Below, one piece after another: positions 44,590 through 58,123 of a stretch of DNA of 64,000 nt. The translations under genes and the position numbers were made by a program. Position 1 is the stretch's first letter; the number at the start of each line of letters is the position of its first letter. The stretch is from Billgrantia azerbaijanica (GTDB lineage Bacteria; Pseudomonadota; Gammaproteobacteria; Pseudomonadales; Halomonadaceae): NCBI GenBank assembly GCA_004551485.1, contig SBLD01000003.1, forward strand, positions 62,001 through 126,000, written 5' to 3'. The notes beneath the pieces were generated by a model. That model searched no databases, was not told where the DNA came from, and was given only the letters and a program-made list of their open reading frames with translations.

Positions 44590-45390
44590 TTATGGCCAGA
44601 ACGCCCACAGCAGCCAGCCACCCAGCACCAGGCGATAGACCACGAAGGGCTGCATGCCGATCCGCCGGATGAAGGCCAGGAAGTAGTGGATGCAAAGATA
44701 GGCACTGAGTCCGGAGAGCAGCGTGCCGAGGAGCAGCGCCGTCCAGTCGATGGCCTGGGGATGGCGCAGCAGGCCGACGATCTCCAGCCCCCCAGCCAGG
44801 ACGATCACCGGGATCGACAGCAGAAACGAAAAGCGCGCCGCTCCCTCGCGACTCAGCCCGAGCAGCAGGGCGGCGGTGATGGTGATGCCGGAGCGTGAGG
44901 TGCCGGGAATCAGCGCCAGGGCCTGGGCGAAACCGATGATCAACGCATCCCTCAGGGTCAGCCGATACTCGCTGCGGCCGTCATGCCGTCCCCAGTCCGC
45001 ATAGGCGAGCAGCAAGCCGAAACCGATCAGCGTCGCGGCCATCAGCAGCGGCGAGCGCATGCCCTGGGCAACGGCATCGTGGAAGACATAGCCGAACGCG
45101 CAGACCGGCAGGGTGGCCAGCGCCACCCACCACGCCAGCCGGGCGTCCGGATCGCCGCGTTTGCCGCCAAGCGACGCCAGCCAGGCCGCCGTCATGCGCG
45201 TGAGTTCGTGACGGAAGTAGGTGACGACGGCCGCCAGACTGCCCAGGTGCAGGGCCACGTCGAAGGCCAGCCCCTGGTCGCGCCAGCCGGTGAGTTCCGG
45301 CACCAGGATCAGGTGGGCGGAGCTGGAGATCGGCAGGAACTCGGTCAGTCCCTGAAGGATGGAGAGGATGACGACCTGAAGCCAGTCCAT
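44590..45390 (-). CDS. uppP: undecaprenyl-diphosphatase
   Basis: A 266-residue polytopic membrane protein. Both family motifs are readable: E-F-L-P-I-S-S-S-A-H-L near residue 18 and P-G-T-S-R-S-G-I-T near residue 160. BacA/UppP dephosphorylates undecaprenyl diphosphate, recycling the lipid carrier for cell-wall synthesis. The ATG 45390 (M-D-W-L-Q-V-V) is selected by protein start and family length. The neighbour glmU-glmS feed the same wall pathway. The 243-base gap to the next gene upstream holds no recognised feature beyond GC-rich sequence. Confidence 0.95.
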   Translation of the reverse strand: MDWLQVVILSILQGLTEFLPISSSAHLILVPELTGWRDQGLAFDVALHLGSLAAVVTYFRHELTRMTAAWLASLGGKRGDPDARLAWWVALATLPVCAFGYVFHDAVAQGMRSPLLMAATLIGFGLLLAYADWGRHDGRSEYRLTLRDALIIGFAQALALIPGTSRSGITITAALLLGLSREGAARFSFLLSIPVIVLAGGLEIVGLLRHPQAIDWTALLLGTLLSGLSAYLCIHYFLAFIRRIGMQPFVVYRLVLGGWLLWAFWP

Positions 45391-45633
45391 ATGGCGATCC
45401 CGTGGCGGTGAAAGCGACCGACGGCAGCGACGCAATCGGTGTAACGCGCAGATGATACACGCCCGGCCGCGCCTTGTCCGCCGTCGCCGGGCAGCGCACG
45501 GCCACGACTTCAATTCGCGCCTGGGGAATGCGAGAATCCCGACCGGACGAGTCCCCTTTCCCCGGCAGCCCGGCCCGGGGAGGGAGGGACGGCGCCCGCC
45601 GTTGGCCCCCTCACCCTGTCTTCGGTGGAGACC

Positions 45634-46839
45634 ATGACCGCAAGCGACCCCGCCCCATCCGACCAGCGCCGACAGCTGCAGGAGGCCAAGCGCGTCACCA
45701 TCATCGGCGCCTGGGTCGACGGCGTGCTGGGCCTGGCCAAGGTCATCGTCGGCCTGATGGTGGGATCGGCCGCTCTGGTCGCCGACGGCATCCACTCCTT
45801 TTCCGACCTGGTCACCGACGGCTTCGTGCTGGCGGCCACCCACTATGGGCGCCAGGATCCCGACCGCGACCACCACTACGGCCACGGCCGCATCGAGACG
45901 CTGGCCACGCTGCTGCTCGGCAGCGTGCTGATCTTCGTCGCCGGGGCCATTGCCTGGTCCAGCCTGCAGCGCCTGACCGCGGGCACGAGCATTCCCGCGC
46001 CGGGGCTATGGGCGATGCTCCTGGTCACCGCGGCGCTGCTCGCCAAGGAGTGGATCTTCCACTACACCATGCGGGTGGCCAAGCGGGTGGGATCGCGCCT
46101 GCTCGAGGCCAACGCCTGGCACTCGCGCTCCGACGTGCTCTCCACCGCCGTGGTGCTCGTCGCTCTGCTGGGCGCCCAGTTCGGCGCCGGCTGGCTGGAC
46201 GCCATCGCCGCCGTGGTGGTGGGCCTGCTGGTCGGCAAGGTGGGCTGGGACCTGCTCTGGGAGTCGGCCCGCGAGCTCGTCGATACCGCCCTGCCGGAGG
46301 ATGCCCAGCAGCGCATGCACGAGGTGGCATGCAGCGTGCCGGGCGTCGACGGCGTGCACGACCTGCGCACCCGCCAGTCCGCCGGTCACGCCATGGTCGA
46401 CCTGCACCTGGTGGTGGCACCGCGCATCAGCGTCTCGGAGGCCCATGAGATCGGCAACGAGGTGAGCCGCCGGCTGCGTCGCGCCTACCCGGCGCTCAAC
46501 GACGTCACTTTCCACGTCGACCCCGAGGACGACGAGGGTCAGGGCGACCCCAGCCGCTTCCCCGGCCTGCCGCTGCGCCCCGAGGTCGACCGCGCGCTGC
46601 GCGAGCGCTGGGGGGAGCTGGACGCCTGGGCGCACCTCCTCGACTACCGGTTGCACTACCTCGACGATCGCATCACCGTGGTGCTCTACCTCGACGACCG
46701 CCTGCCGGCCGCTGCCCTGAAGGGGCTGCCGGCCACCCTCGCCGAACGCGCCACCGACCTGCCGTGGCTCGCCGACATCGAGGTGTGCCAGGTGGTGCGC
46801 TCGGCCCGCACCGGGAGCCTGTCGGGCTCAACCGGTTGA
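45634..46839 (+). CDS. CDF-family metal cation efflux protein with long C-terminus
   Basis: A 401-residue cation-diffusion-facilitator exporter: A-D-G-I-H-S-F-S-D-L-V-T-D in the second helix and H-S-R-S-D-V-L-S-T in the fifth provide the HxxxD-type metal site, and the C-terminal ferredoxin-like cytoplasmic domain follows at about 210-300. The protein is about 100 residues longer than FieF/YiiP, with an added beta-rich tail (about 310-395). Substrate probably Zn, Fe or Mn; cannot be told from sequence. The ATG at 45634 lies close behind GGAG; an in-frame GTG at 45625 is an alternative. It is convergent with mgtE. Confidence 0.87.
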   Translation: MTASDPAPSDQRRQLQEAKRVTIIGAWVDGVLGLAKVIVGLMVGSAALVADGIHSFSDLVTDGFVLAATHYGRQDPDRDHHYGHGRIETLATLLLGSVLIFVAGAIAWSSLQRLTAGTSIPAPGLWAMLLVTAALLAKEWIFHYTMRVAKRVGSRLLEANAWHSRSDVLSTAVVLVALLGAQFGAGWLDAIAAVVVGLLVGKVGWDLLWESARELVDTALPEDAQQRMHEVACSVPGVDGVHDLRTRQSAGHAMVDLHLVVAPRISVSEAHEIGNEVSRRLRRAYPALNDVTFHVDPEDDEGQGDPSRFPGLPLRPEVDRALRERWGELDAWAHLLDYRLHYLDDRITVVLYLDDRLPAAALKGLPATLAERATDLPWLADIEVCQVVRSARTGSLSGSTG

Positions 46840-46852
46840 GCCCGAACGGGGC

Positions 46853-48226
46853 CTATCCCCCGCGGATGATCGCCGTGGCGATGGTGAAGTAGATCAGCAC
46901 GCCGGTGGCATCGATCAGGGTGGTCACCAGCGGCGCCGAGGCGGTGGCCGGGTCCCAGCCCAGGCGGTTGAGCACGAACGGCAGGCACATGCCGAGCAGG
47001 CTGCCGAACAACACGATGGTGACCATGCTCATGGCGACGATCACCGCCACCGCCTCACCGCCGCGCATCACCCCGATGGGCGCCACGGCGAGCGCCATGG
47101 TCAGCCCCAGGGAGCCCGCCACCAGCAGCTCGCGCCCGAAGAGCTTGCCCCAGTCCTTGACCCCCACGTCGCCGGTGGCCATGCCACGCACCGTGAGCGT
47201 GGCGGCCTGGGCGCCGGCGTTGCCACCGCTGCCGATCAGCAGCGGCAGGAAGAACACCAGCGCTACCTGGGCGGCGATGGTGTCCTCGAAGTAGGCGATG
47301 CCGGCGCCGGAAAAGATATTGGCGAACACCAGCAGCACCAGCCAGGTCACCCGCTTGCGGTACAGGCTCCACAGCGGCACGCGGGTCACCCCGTCCTCCA
47401 GCGCGCCGATGGACATCCCCTTGTGGATATCCTCGGTGGCCTCGGACTCGGCCACGTCCATGGCGTCGTCGTGGGTGACGATGCCCACCAAGCGCTCGTC
47501 GGCGTCGATCACCGGCACCGCCAGCAGGTCGTAACGGGCCACGGCGCGGGCCACTTCCTCCTGCGCCTCGTCCACGGGAATGCTGATCACGTCCTTGATC
47601 ATCAGGTCGTCGACCTTGGCCCCGGGGCGCGCCACCATCAGCTGGCGCAGCGACAGCGTACCGGCCAGTCGCCCCTCGGCGTCGACGATGTAGAGCTGGT
47701 AGACGGTCTCGGCATCGGGTGCCGTCTGGCGCACCCGCATCATTGCCTGCGACACCGTCATGCCGCTGGGAATGGCCACGTAGTCCGAGGTCATGATCGC
47801 CCCGGCGGTGCCCTCCTCGTAGCTGGCCAGCCGCTTCAGGTCCTCGCGCTCCTGGCGCGCCATGCGCCGCAGCAGGCCCTCGCGGCGGTCCTCGTCGAGC
47901 AGGTTGAAGAGGTCGGCCCGCTCGTCCGAGCCCATCTCCTCGAGCACCTTGAGCAGCGTCTCGTCGGACATTGCCTCGGTGACCGCCAGCTGCTCCTCGT
48001 CCGGCAGGTAGCCGATCACGTTGGCCCGCCGCTCGAGCGGCAGGCAGTCGAGCAGTGACAGCACGGTGGTCAGGCCATCGTCTTCCTCGAGCAGCTCCTC
48101 GAGGATCTCGGCAAGGTCCGCGGCACGCAGCTCGGGCAGCTGCTCGTCGAGCGTCTCGCGCTGCGCCTGCGCCAGGGCGGCGAGCAGCGTCTCCTTGTGC
48201 TCCTGAAGGGCTTCGGTCAGTGACAT
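46853..48226 (-). CDS. mgtE: magnesium transporter MgtE
   Basis: A 457-residue channel: N-terminal MgtE-N superhelix (1 to about 130), two CBS domains (about 135-265) sensing cytoplasmic Mg2+, then five transmembrane helices with the pore segment L-I-G-S-G-G-N-A-G-A-Q near residue 335. ATG 48226 chosen because AGGAGG precedes it; an upstream start at 48265 would add 13 residues. It runs away from the atp operon terminator. The 166 bases between hold that terminator and no Mg-riboswitch. Confidence 0.94.
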   Translation of the reverse strand: MSLTEALQEHKETLLAALAQAQRETLDEQLPELRAADLAEILEELLEEDDGLTTVLSLLDCLPLERRANVIGYLPDEEQLAVTEAMSDETLLKVLEEMGSDERADLFNLLDEDRREGLLRRMARQEREDLKRLASYEEGTAGAIMTSDYVAIPSGMTVSQAMMRVRQTAPDAETVYQLYIVDAEGRLAGTLSLRQLMVARPGAKVDDLMIKDVISIPVDEAQEEVARAVARYDLLAVPVIDADERLVGIVTHDDAMDVAESEATEDIHKGMSIGALEDGVTRVPLWSLYRKRVTWLVLLVFANIFSGAGIAYFEDTIAAQVALVFFLPLLIGSGGNAGAQAATLTVRGMATGDVGVKDWGKLFGRELLVAGSLGLTMALAVAPIGVMRGGEAVAVIVAMSMVTIVLFGSLLGMCLPFVLNRLGWDPATASAPLVTTLIDATGVLIYFTIATAIIRGG

Positions 48227-48328
48227 GGCATCCTCCTGCCGCCACCATGGCCGGTGCACCGCCACGCGGCAACGATGAGTGAAAGCGACCGGCCCGCCAG
48301 CGCTAACCGGGTGCGGCCATGATAGCAG

Positions 48329-48363
48329 AGAAAAAAACGCCCCCCGAACACTGTTCGGGGGGC
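48329..48363 (-). terminator. intrinsic terminator of the atp operon
   Basis: On the minus strand, arms GCCCCCCGAAC and GTTCGGGGGGC (11 bp) with a three-base loop are followed by a run of seven Ts (A-run at 48331-48337 on the plus strand). It lies 30 bases beyond the atpC stop and is a textbook rho-independent terminator. Confidence 0.92.
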
Positions 48364-48392
48364 ATGACCGTCACGCGGGGGGAAGCGCTGTC

Positions 48393-48821
48393 TCAGCCCC
48401 GACCCACCTTGCGACGCAGCTGCTGGATGGTCCGCAGCTGGGCCATGGCTTCGGCCAGCTCGGCCGCGGCGCGGGTGTAGTCCAGCTCCGCGGACTTGTC
48501 CTGCATGGCCCTGAGCGCGTGCTGGCGGGCCTCCTCGGCGGCGGCCTCGTCCAGGTCGTCGGCACGCACGGCGGTGTCGGCGAGCACGGTGACCACCTCG
48601 GGCTGCACCTCGAGGAAGCCGCCCGAGACATAGAAGTGATCCTCTTCACCTCCACCCCGGACGATGCGCACCGGACCGGGGGCCAGCTCGGTGAGCAGCG
48701 GCGTATGGCCGGCCAGCACCCCGAGATCCCCCATGCGACCGGCCGCCACGACCTGCTCGGCAGCGCCGGAGAAGATCGACGCCTCGGCGCTGACGATCTC
48801 GCACTTGAAGGTTTTCGTCAT
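48393..48821 (-). CDS. atpC: ATP synthase F1 epsilon subunit
   Basis: A 142-residue subunit: N-terminal beta-sandwich (F-K-C-E-I-V-S-A-E-A-S-I-F-S-G) and C-terminal helical pair (A-A-E-L-A-E-A-M-A-Q-L) that can brake rotation. Last gene of the operon, followed by a strong terminator. Confidence 0.95.
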   Translation of the reverse strand: MTKTFKCEIVSAEASIFSGAAEQVVAAGRMGDLGVLAGHTPLLTELAPGPVRIVRGGGEEDHFYVSGGFLEVQPEVVTVLADTAVRADDLDEAAAEEARQHALRAMQDKSAELDYTRAAAELAEAMAQLRTIQQLRRKVGRG

Positions 48822-48845
48822 GATGACGTCTCCCAGGTGGAGGGA

Positions 48846-50288
<1,443 letters not shown>

Positions 50289-51173
50289 CTATACGGCGGC
50301 GGCGCCGCCGACGATCTCGGAGATTTCCTGGGTAATGGCCGCCTGACGGGCCTTGTTGTACACCAGCTCCAGGTCGTCGATCAGATTGCCGGCGTTGTCG
50401 GTGGCGCTCTTCATCGCGATCATGCGCGCGGCCTGCTCACAGGCCACGTTCTCGACCACCGCCTGATAGACCTGTGCCTCGACGAAACGCACGAGCAGGC
50501 TATCCAACAGCTCCTTGGCATCCGGCTCATACAGGTAGTCCCAGCTACCGGGACTCTTGTGTTCTTCGTGTTGCGCACCATTCGCGCCCATTTCGGCGGA
50601 CAAGGGCAGCAGCTGACGGACCACCGGCTTCTGGGTCATGGTGTTCAAGAACTCGTTGAACACCACGTAGAGGCGGTCCAGCTTGCCCTCGTCGTACGCA
50701 TCCAGCATCACTTTCACGCTGCCGATCAGGTCGTCCTGTGCCGGGGCTTCCCCCAGGCCGCTCTTGGCCGCAACCAGGCTGCCGCCATACTTGCGGAAGA
50801 AGCTGGTGGCCTTGCTGCCCAGGGCACAGAATTCCAGCTCGGCGCCGTTGTCGCGCCAGGCCTGGGCCTCCTTGACGACGGCCTTGAACAGGTTGACGTT
50901 CAGGCCACCGCACAGGCCGCGGTCACTGGACACCACGATGTAGCCGACCCGCTTGACCTCGCGCTCGTCCATCCACGGATGCTTGTACTCCGGGCTGGCG
51001 TCGGCGATGTGGCCCACGACCTTGCGGATCTGCTTGGCGTAGGGCTGGCTGGCCTTCATCCGGTCCTGCGCCTTGCGCATCTTCGACGCAGCGACCATCT
51101 CCATGGCACTGGTGATCTTCTGCGTGTTCTTGATGCTCCCGATCTGGGTGCGTATCTCTTTTGCAGCTGCCAT
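50289..51173 (-). CDS. atpG: ATP synthase F1 gamma subunit
   Basis: A 294-residue rotor stalk protein. The start [21 protein letters not shown] matches the N-terminal helix of E. coli gamma, and the C-terminal helix [18 protein letters not shown] fits the central stalk. It transmits rotation from the c-ring to F1. Confidence 0.95.
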   Translation of the reverse strand: MAAAKEIRTQIGSIKNTQKITSAMEMVAASKMRKAQDRMKASQPYAKQIRKVVGHIADASPEYKHPWMDEREVKRVGYIVVSSDRGLCGGLNVNLFKAVVKEAQAWRDNGAELEFCALGSKATSFFRKYGGSLVAAKSGLGEAPAQDDLIGSVKVMLDAYDEGKLDRLYVVFNEFLNTMTQKPVVRQLLPLSAEMGANGAQHEEHKSPGSWDYLYEPDAKELLDSLLVRFVEAQVYQAVVENVACEQAARMIAMKSATDNAGNLIDDLELVYNKARQAAITQEISEIVGGAAAV

Positions 51174-51245
51174 AGCGATCTACCTTTGTTCGTGACCCTC
51201 AGAAAGCTCCAGGGCCCGCCCCCGGAAGGAGGCGGGCCGGCGGGG

Positions 51246-52790
<1,545 letters not shown>

Positions 52791-52806
52791 GCCATGTCCC
52801 TCAGAC

Positions 52807-53346
52807 TCAGGCGGAAAGGGCCTCTTGGAGGCGGTTCAGTCGACCACGCACCGACCCGTCGATGACGGTGTCGCCGGCGCGCAGGATCACGCCCCCCAGG
52901 AGGCTTGCATCCACCTGAGTGGTAATGGAGATTTCGCGGTTCAGACGCTTGGCCAGCGCACTCGCGAGCTTGTTCTGCTGCGCGTCGTCCAGCGGGAAGG
53001 CGGAGACGATGCTGACGTCCATGCGCTTCTCCTGCTGGGCCTTGAGCAGCTCGAACTGCTCGGCGACGGCCGGCAGGATCAGCAGTCGGCCCTTCTCGCC
53101 GACGAGGCGCACGAAGTTGCGAACGTCGTCGTTGACGGCATCGCCGCAGATCTCGATCAGGGTTTCCGCCCGCTGTGCGCTTGACAGTCGCGGGTTGCCC
53201 AGCACTCGACGGCGCATGTCGTCGTTGTCGACGACACGCGCCACGGTGGTGAGCATGCCGGACCAGTCATCGAGCGCCTGGCTTTCCACTGCGCGTTCGA
53301 AGGCCGCCTTGGCGTAGGGGCGAGCGACGGTAGACAGTTCCGCCAT
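52807..53346 (-). CDS. atpH: ATP synthase delta subunit
   Basis: A 179-residue subunit of the peripheral stalk, helical N-terminal domain ([10 protein letters not shown]) contacting alpha and a C-terminal beta-part. Recognised by position and by the N-terminal A-R-P-Y-A-x-A sequence. Confidence 0.92.
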   Translation of the reverse strand: MAELSTVARPYAKAAFERAVESQALDDWSGMLTTVARVVDNDDMRRRVLGNPRLSSAQRAETLIEICGDAVNDDVRNFVRLVGEKGRLLILPAVAEQFELLKAQQEKRMDVSIVSAFPLDDAQQNKLASALAKRLNREISITTQVDASLLGGVILRAGDTVIDGSVRGRLNRLQEALSA

Positions 53347-53357
53347 GGGTCACCTCC

Positions 53358-53828
53358 TCAAAGCTCTTCGGCGAGTTTGTCAACGAGCTCCGCATGGCGC
53401 TTCTCGTCGATGGACGACTCCAGGATCCGCTCCGCGGCCGCGACGGCGAGCCGCGACACCTGCTCACGCAGCTCATCCTTCGCGCGGTTGATTTCCTGCT
53501 CAATCTCGGACTTGGCCTGGGTGATCATGCGCTCGCCTTCCTGGCGGGCCTGCTCACGTGCCTCGTCGATCATCTGGTTGGACCGCTTGTGGGCCTGCTC
53601 CAGGATTTCGGCCGCCTGCTCCTTGCTCTCGCGCAGCGTCTCGTTGGCCTGCTGTTCGGCCAGCTCGAGATCGCGGGAAGCACGGCTGGCAGCGTCCAGG
53701 CCATCGGCGATCTTCTTCTGACGTTCCTGCAGGGCCTGCATGACCGGAGGCCAGACAAACCGCATGCAGAACCAGACGAAGAACGCAAAGGCGATAGCCT
53801 GGCCGATCAGGGTAAGGTTCAGGTTCAC
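53358..53828 (-). CDS. atpF: ATP synthase b subunit
   Basis: A 156-residue stator arm: one N-terminal membrane helix (about 4-27: [15 protein letters not shown]) and a long charged coiled-coil helix to residue 140. Forms a dimer holding alpha-beta-delta against the membrane a subunit. Confidence 0.95.
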   Translation of the reverse strand: MNLNLTLIGQAIAFAFFVWFCMRFVWPPVMQALQERQKKIADGLDAASRASRDLELAEQQANETLRESKEQAAEILEQAHKRSNQMIDEAREQARQEGERMITQAKSEIEQEINRAKDELREQVSRLAVAAAERILESSIDEKRHAELVDKLAEEL

Positions 53829-53892
53829 GCCAGCACCTCTCGCGTCACAGGTTTGGGGTTAAGGGCTCGACGGGTCTTGCGACCGCGACGAG

Positions 53893-54180
<288 letters not shown>

Positions 54181-54208
54181 GTTAGGGGTTGAGGTTAAGG
54201 GTGAAGCG

Positions 54209-55666
<1,458 letters not shown>

Positions 55667-55695
55667 CTAAACGCTTGCGCCACGCAGCCGGGCGC

Positions 55696-56610
55696 TCAGC
55701 GGATGTGCTCGAGGATGCCGTCGAGCTCGTCGAGGCTGGCATAGCGAATGGTCACCCGGCCCTTGCCGCCGCGCCCGTGCTGGATCTTCACCGGGGCACC
55801 GAGCAGCTCGCCGAGGCGCGTCTCGAGACGGGCCACGTCGGGGCTTACCGCGGGCTTCTCGGGCTTTCTGGGCTCGCCGTTGGCCAGGCGCTTGACCAGC
55901 GCCTCGGTGTCGCGGACCGTCAGGTCGCGGTTGACCACCTCGTGGGCGGCCTGGCGCTGCTTGGCGCCGGAGAGCGCCAGCAGGGCACGGGCATGGCCCA
56001 TGTCGAGGTCGCCACGCTCGAGCAGGGTCTGTACCTCCTCGTCAAGGGCAAGCAAGCGCAGCAGGTTGGCCACCTGGGCGCGCGACTTGCCCACGGCGTC
56101 GGCGACCTGCTGCTGGGTCAGTTCGAACTCGTCGAGCAGGCGCTTGAGCGCCAGGGCCTCCTCGACTGGACTCAGGTTCTCGCGCTGGATGTTCTCGATC
56201 AGCGCCAGGGCCAGCGCGACCTCGTCGCTGACCTCGCGGATCACCGCGGGAATGGTGTCGAGCTCGGCGAGCTGGGCGGCACGCCAGCGCCGCTCGCCGG
56301 CGATGATCTCGTAGCGCCGCTCGCCGACGGGGCGCACCACGATGGGCTGCATGACGCCCTGGGCACGGATCGAATCGGCCAGCTCCTCGAGGGCCTCGGG
56401 CTGGATGTCGCGGCGCGGCTGGTAGCGACCGCGGGTCAGTTGCCCCAGCGGCAGCCGTTCCAGGCGCTCCTCGGCCGCCGCGGGGGGCGGCTCGGAAGCT
56501 TCCGCCGTGGCCAGGCCGGCTTCGGGCAGTTCGAGGCTTTCACGGCGGCGGGCACCGGCGCCGATCAGGGCATCCAGGCCGCGGCCCAGGGCGCGTTGTT
56601 TACGCGTCAT
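55696..56610 (-). CDS. parB: chromosome partitioning protein ParB
   Basis: A 304-residue protein with N-terminal CTP-binding domain (G-E-R-R-W-R-A-A), helix-turn-helix V-G-K-S-R-A-Q-V-A-N-L-L-R and C-terminal dimerisation domain. Binds parS sites and spreads. No perfect parS was seen nearby. Overlaps nothing; 40 bases from parA. Confidence 0.95.
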   Translation of the reverse strand: MTRKQRALGRGLDALIGAGARRRESLELPEAGLATAEASEPPPAAAEERLERLPLGQLTRGRYQPRRDIQPEALEELADSIRAQGVMQPIVVRPVGERRYEIIAGERRWRAAQLAELDTIPAVIREVSDEVALALALIENIQRENLSPVEEALALKRLLDEFELTQQQVADAVGKSRAQVANLLRLLALDEEVQTLLERGDLDMGHARALLALSGAKQRQAAHEVVNRDLTVRDTEALVKRLANGEPRKPEKPAVSPDVARLETRLGELLGAPVKIQHGRGGKGRVTIRYASLDELDGILEHIR

Positions 56611-56650
56611 CGACTTTCCCTCATTTCCAGGTACGCCGGGGCGGCGTGGA

Positions 56651-57430
56651 CTACAACGACAGGCGGCGGATCAGCTCCTTGGCCAGCACCCGGTGGGCCT
56701 GGCTGCCCCGCGAGAAGCGCGCGTACTTGGTCACCGGCAGGCCATGGCTGGGCGCCTCGGCGACCCGCACGTTGCGCGGGATGGTGGTCTTGAGGAGCGC
56801 CTCGCCGAAGTAGTCGCGCAGCTGCTTGCTGACGTCCCGCGTCAGGCTGTTGCGCGAGTCGAACATGGTGCGCAGGATGCCGTCGATACCGAGCGCCGGA
56901 TTCACGCTGTCCTTGATCTGCTCGACGGTGTCGAGCAGCGCCGAGAGCCCCTCCAGGGCATAGAACTCGCACTGCAGCGGGATCAGCACGCCGTCGGCGG
57001 CGGTCAGGGCGTTGACGGTGAGCATGTTGAGCGACGGCGGACAGTCGATCAGTACCACGTCGTACTCGTCGGCGACGCTGGCAAGGGCCTTTCCCAGGCA
57101 GCGCTCGCGCCCCTCGGAGCGGTCGAGCAGCTCGACCTCGGCCGCGGTGAGGTCGCCGTTGCCCGGCAGCAGCGCATAGCCGGCCGCCGAACAGTCGAGA
57201 ATCACCTCGGGCGCGCCCTTCTCCTCCAGCAGCAGGTCGAGCACGCTGCCGTCGAGGGCATGCTTGTCGATGCCGCTGCCCATGGTGGCATGGCCCTGGG
57301 GATCGAGGTCGACCAGCAGCACGCGGCGATCCAGGGCGGCGAGGCTCGCCGCCAGGTTGACGGCCGTGGTGGTCTTGCCCACGCCCCCTTTCTGGTTGGT
57401 CAAGGCGATGATTCGAGTCACGGGCGACAT
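56651..57430 (-). CDS. parA: chromosome partitioning ATPase ParA
   Basis: A 259-residue Walker ATPase with deviant motif K-G-G-V-G-K-T-T at about residues 13-20, Walker B-like V-L-L-V-D-L-D-P-Q-G-H, then I-D-C-P-P-S-L-N-M-L-T. Together with ParB it segregates origins. 30 bases from rsmG. Confidence 0.96.
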   Translation of the reverse strand: MSPVTRIIALTNQKGGVGKTTTAVNLAASLAALDRRVLLVDLDPQGHATMGSGIDKHALDGSVLDLLLEEKGAPEVILDCSAAGYALLPGNGDLTAAEVELLDRSEGRERCLGKALASVADEYDVVLIDCPPSLNMLTVNALTAADGVLIPLQCEFYALEGLSALLDTVEQIKDSVNPALGIDGILRTMFDSRNSLTRDVSKQLRDYFGEALLKTTIPRNVRVAEAPSHGLPVTKYARFSRGSQAHRVLAKELIRRLSL

Positions 57431-57460
57431 CCTTATTCCGCGTCCAGGGTGGCGGACGCC

Positions 57461-58123
57461 TCACCGGCGGCCGACATTGTCGAGGCGTTCGAGGACCAGC
57501 AGCTGCCGCGCGCCTTCGGCATGGGGCACCGCCAGTGCATGGCGCGCGCGCAGCACGCACGTCTCGGGCAGCGCGGCGAGCTCGTCGTCGGCGGCCGGCC
57601 CCTTCATGGCCAGCCAGCGGCCATGCGGTGCCACCAGCGGTTCGGTCAGGCGCACGAAGTCGCCGAGGCTGGCGAAAGCGCGGGAGATCACCTGGGCATA
57701 GCCGCCCTCGGGAGGCGCCAAAGCCTCGACCCGCGCCTGCACCGCCGTGACGTTGGCGAGCTTCAGTTCCATGAGCGCCTGGCGCTGGAAGCGCACCTTC
57801 TTGCCATTGCTGTCGAGCAGGGTGACCGACAGCGTCGGGCGCAGGATCGCCAGCACCAGCCCCGGCAGGCCCGGGCCCGCCCCCACGTCGAGCAGTGCCT
57901 CGTCGCCCACGAAGGGCGCTACGGCCGCACTGTCCAGCAGGTGCTTGGCGACCATCTCTTCGGGGTCACGTATCGCCGTGAGGTTATAGGCGCGGTTCCA
58001 CTTGTGCAACAGCGCCACCAGGGCGAGCAACCGCTCACGCTGGGCGGCATCGACCGGGATTCCCAGTTCGGCCAGGCCGTCGTCGAGGCGGGCGGCCACC
58101 CGCGGCATCGCGATGTCGCTCAT
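57461..58123 (-). CDS. rsmG: 16S rRNA (guanine-527-N7)-methyltransferase
   Basis: A 220-residue SAM-dependent methyltransferase: [12 protein letters not shown] (SAM loop) near residue 75, [14 protein letters not shown] upstream. GidB, in the order mnmG-rsmG-parA-parB typical near oriC. Start 58123 overlaps the mnmG stop by 4 bp; a second in-frame ATG lies five codons later. Confidence 0.95.
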   Translation of the reverse strand: MSDIAMPRVAARLDDGLAELGIPVDAAQRERLLALVALLHKWNRAYNLTAIRDPEEMVAKHLLDSAAVAPFVGDEALLDVGAGPGLPGLVLAILRPTLSVTLLDSNGKKVRFQRQALMELKLANVTAVQARVEALAPPEGGYAQVISRAFASLGDFVRLTEPLVAPHGRWLAMKGPAADDELAALPETCVLRARHALAVPHAEGARQLLVLERLDNVGRR

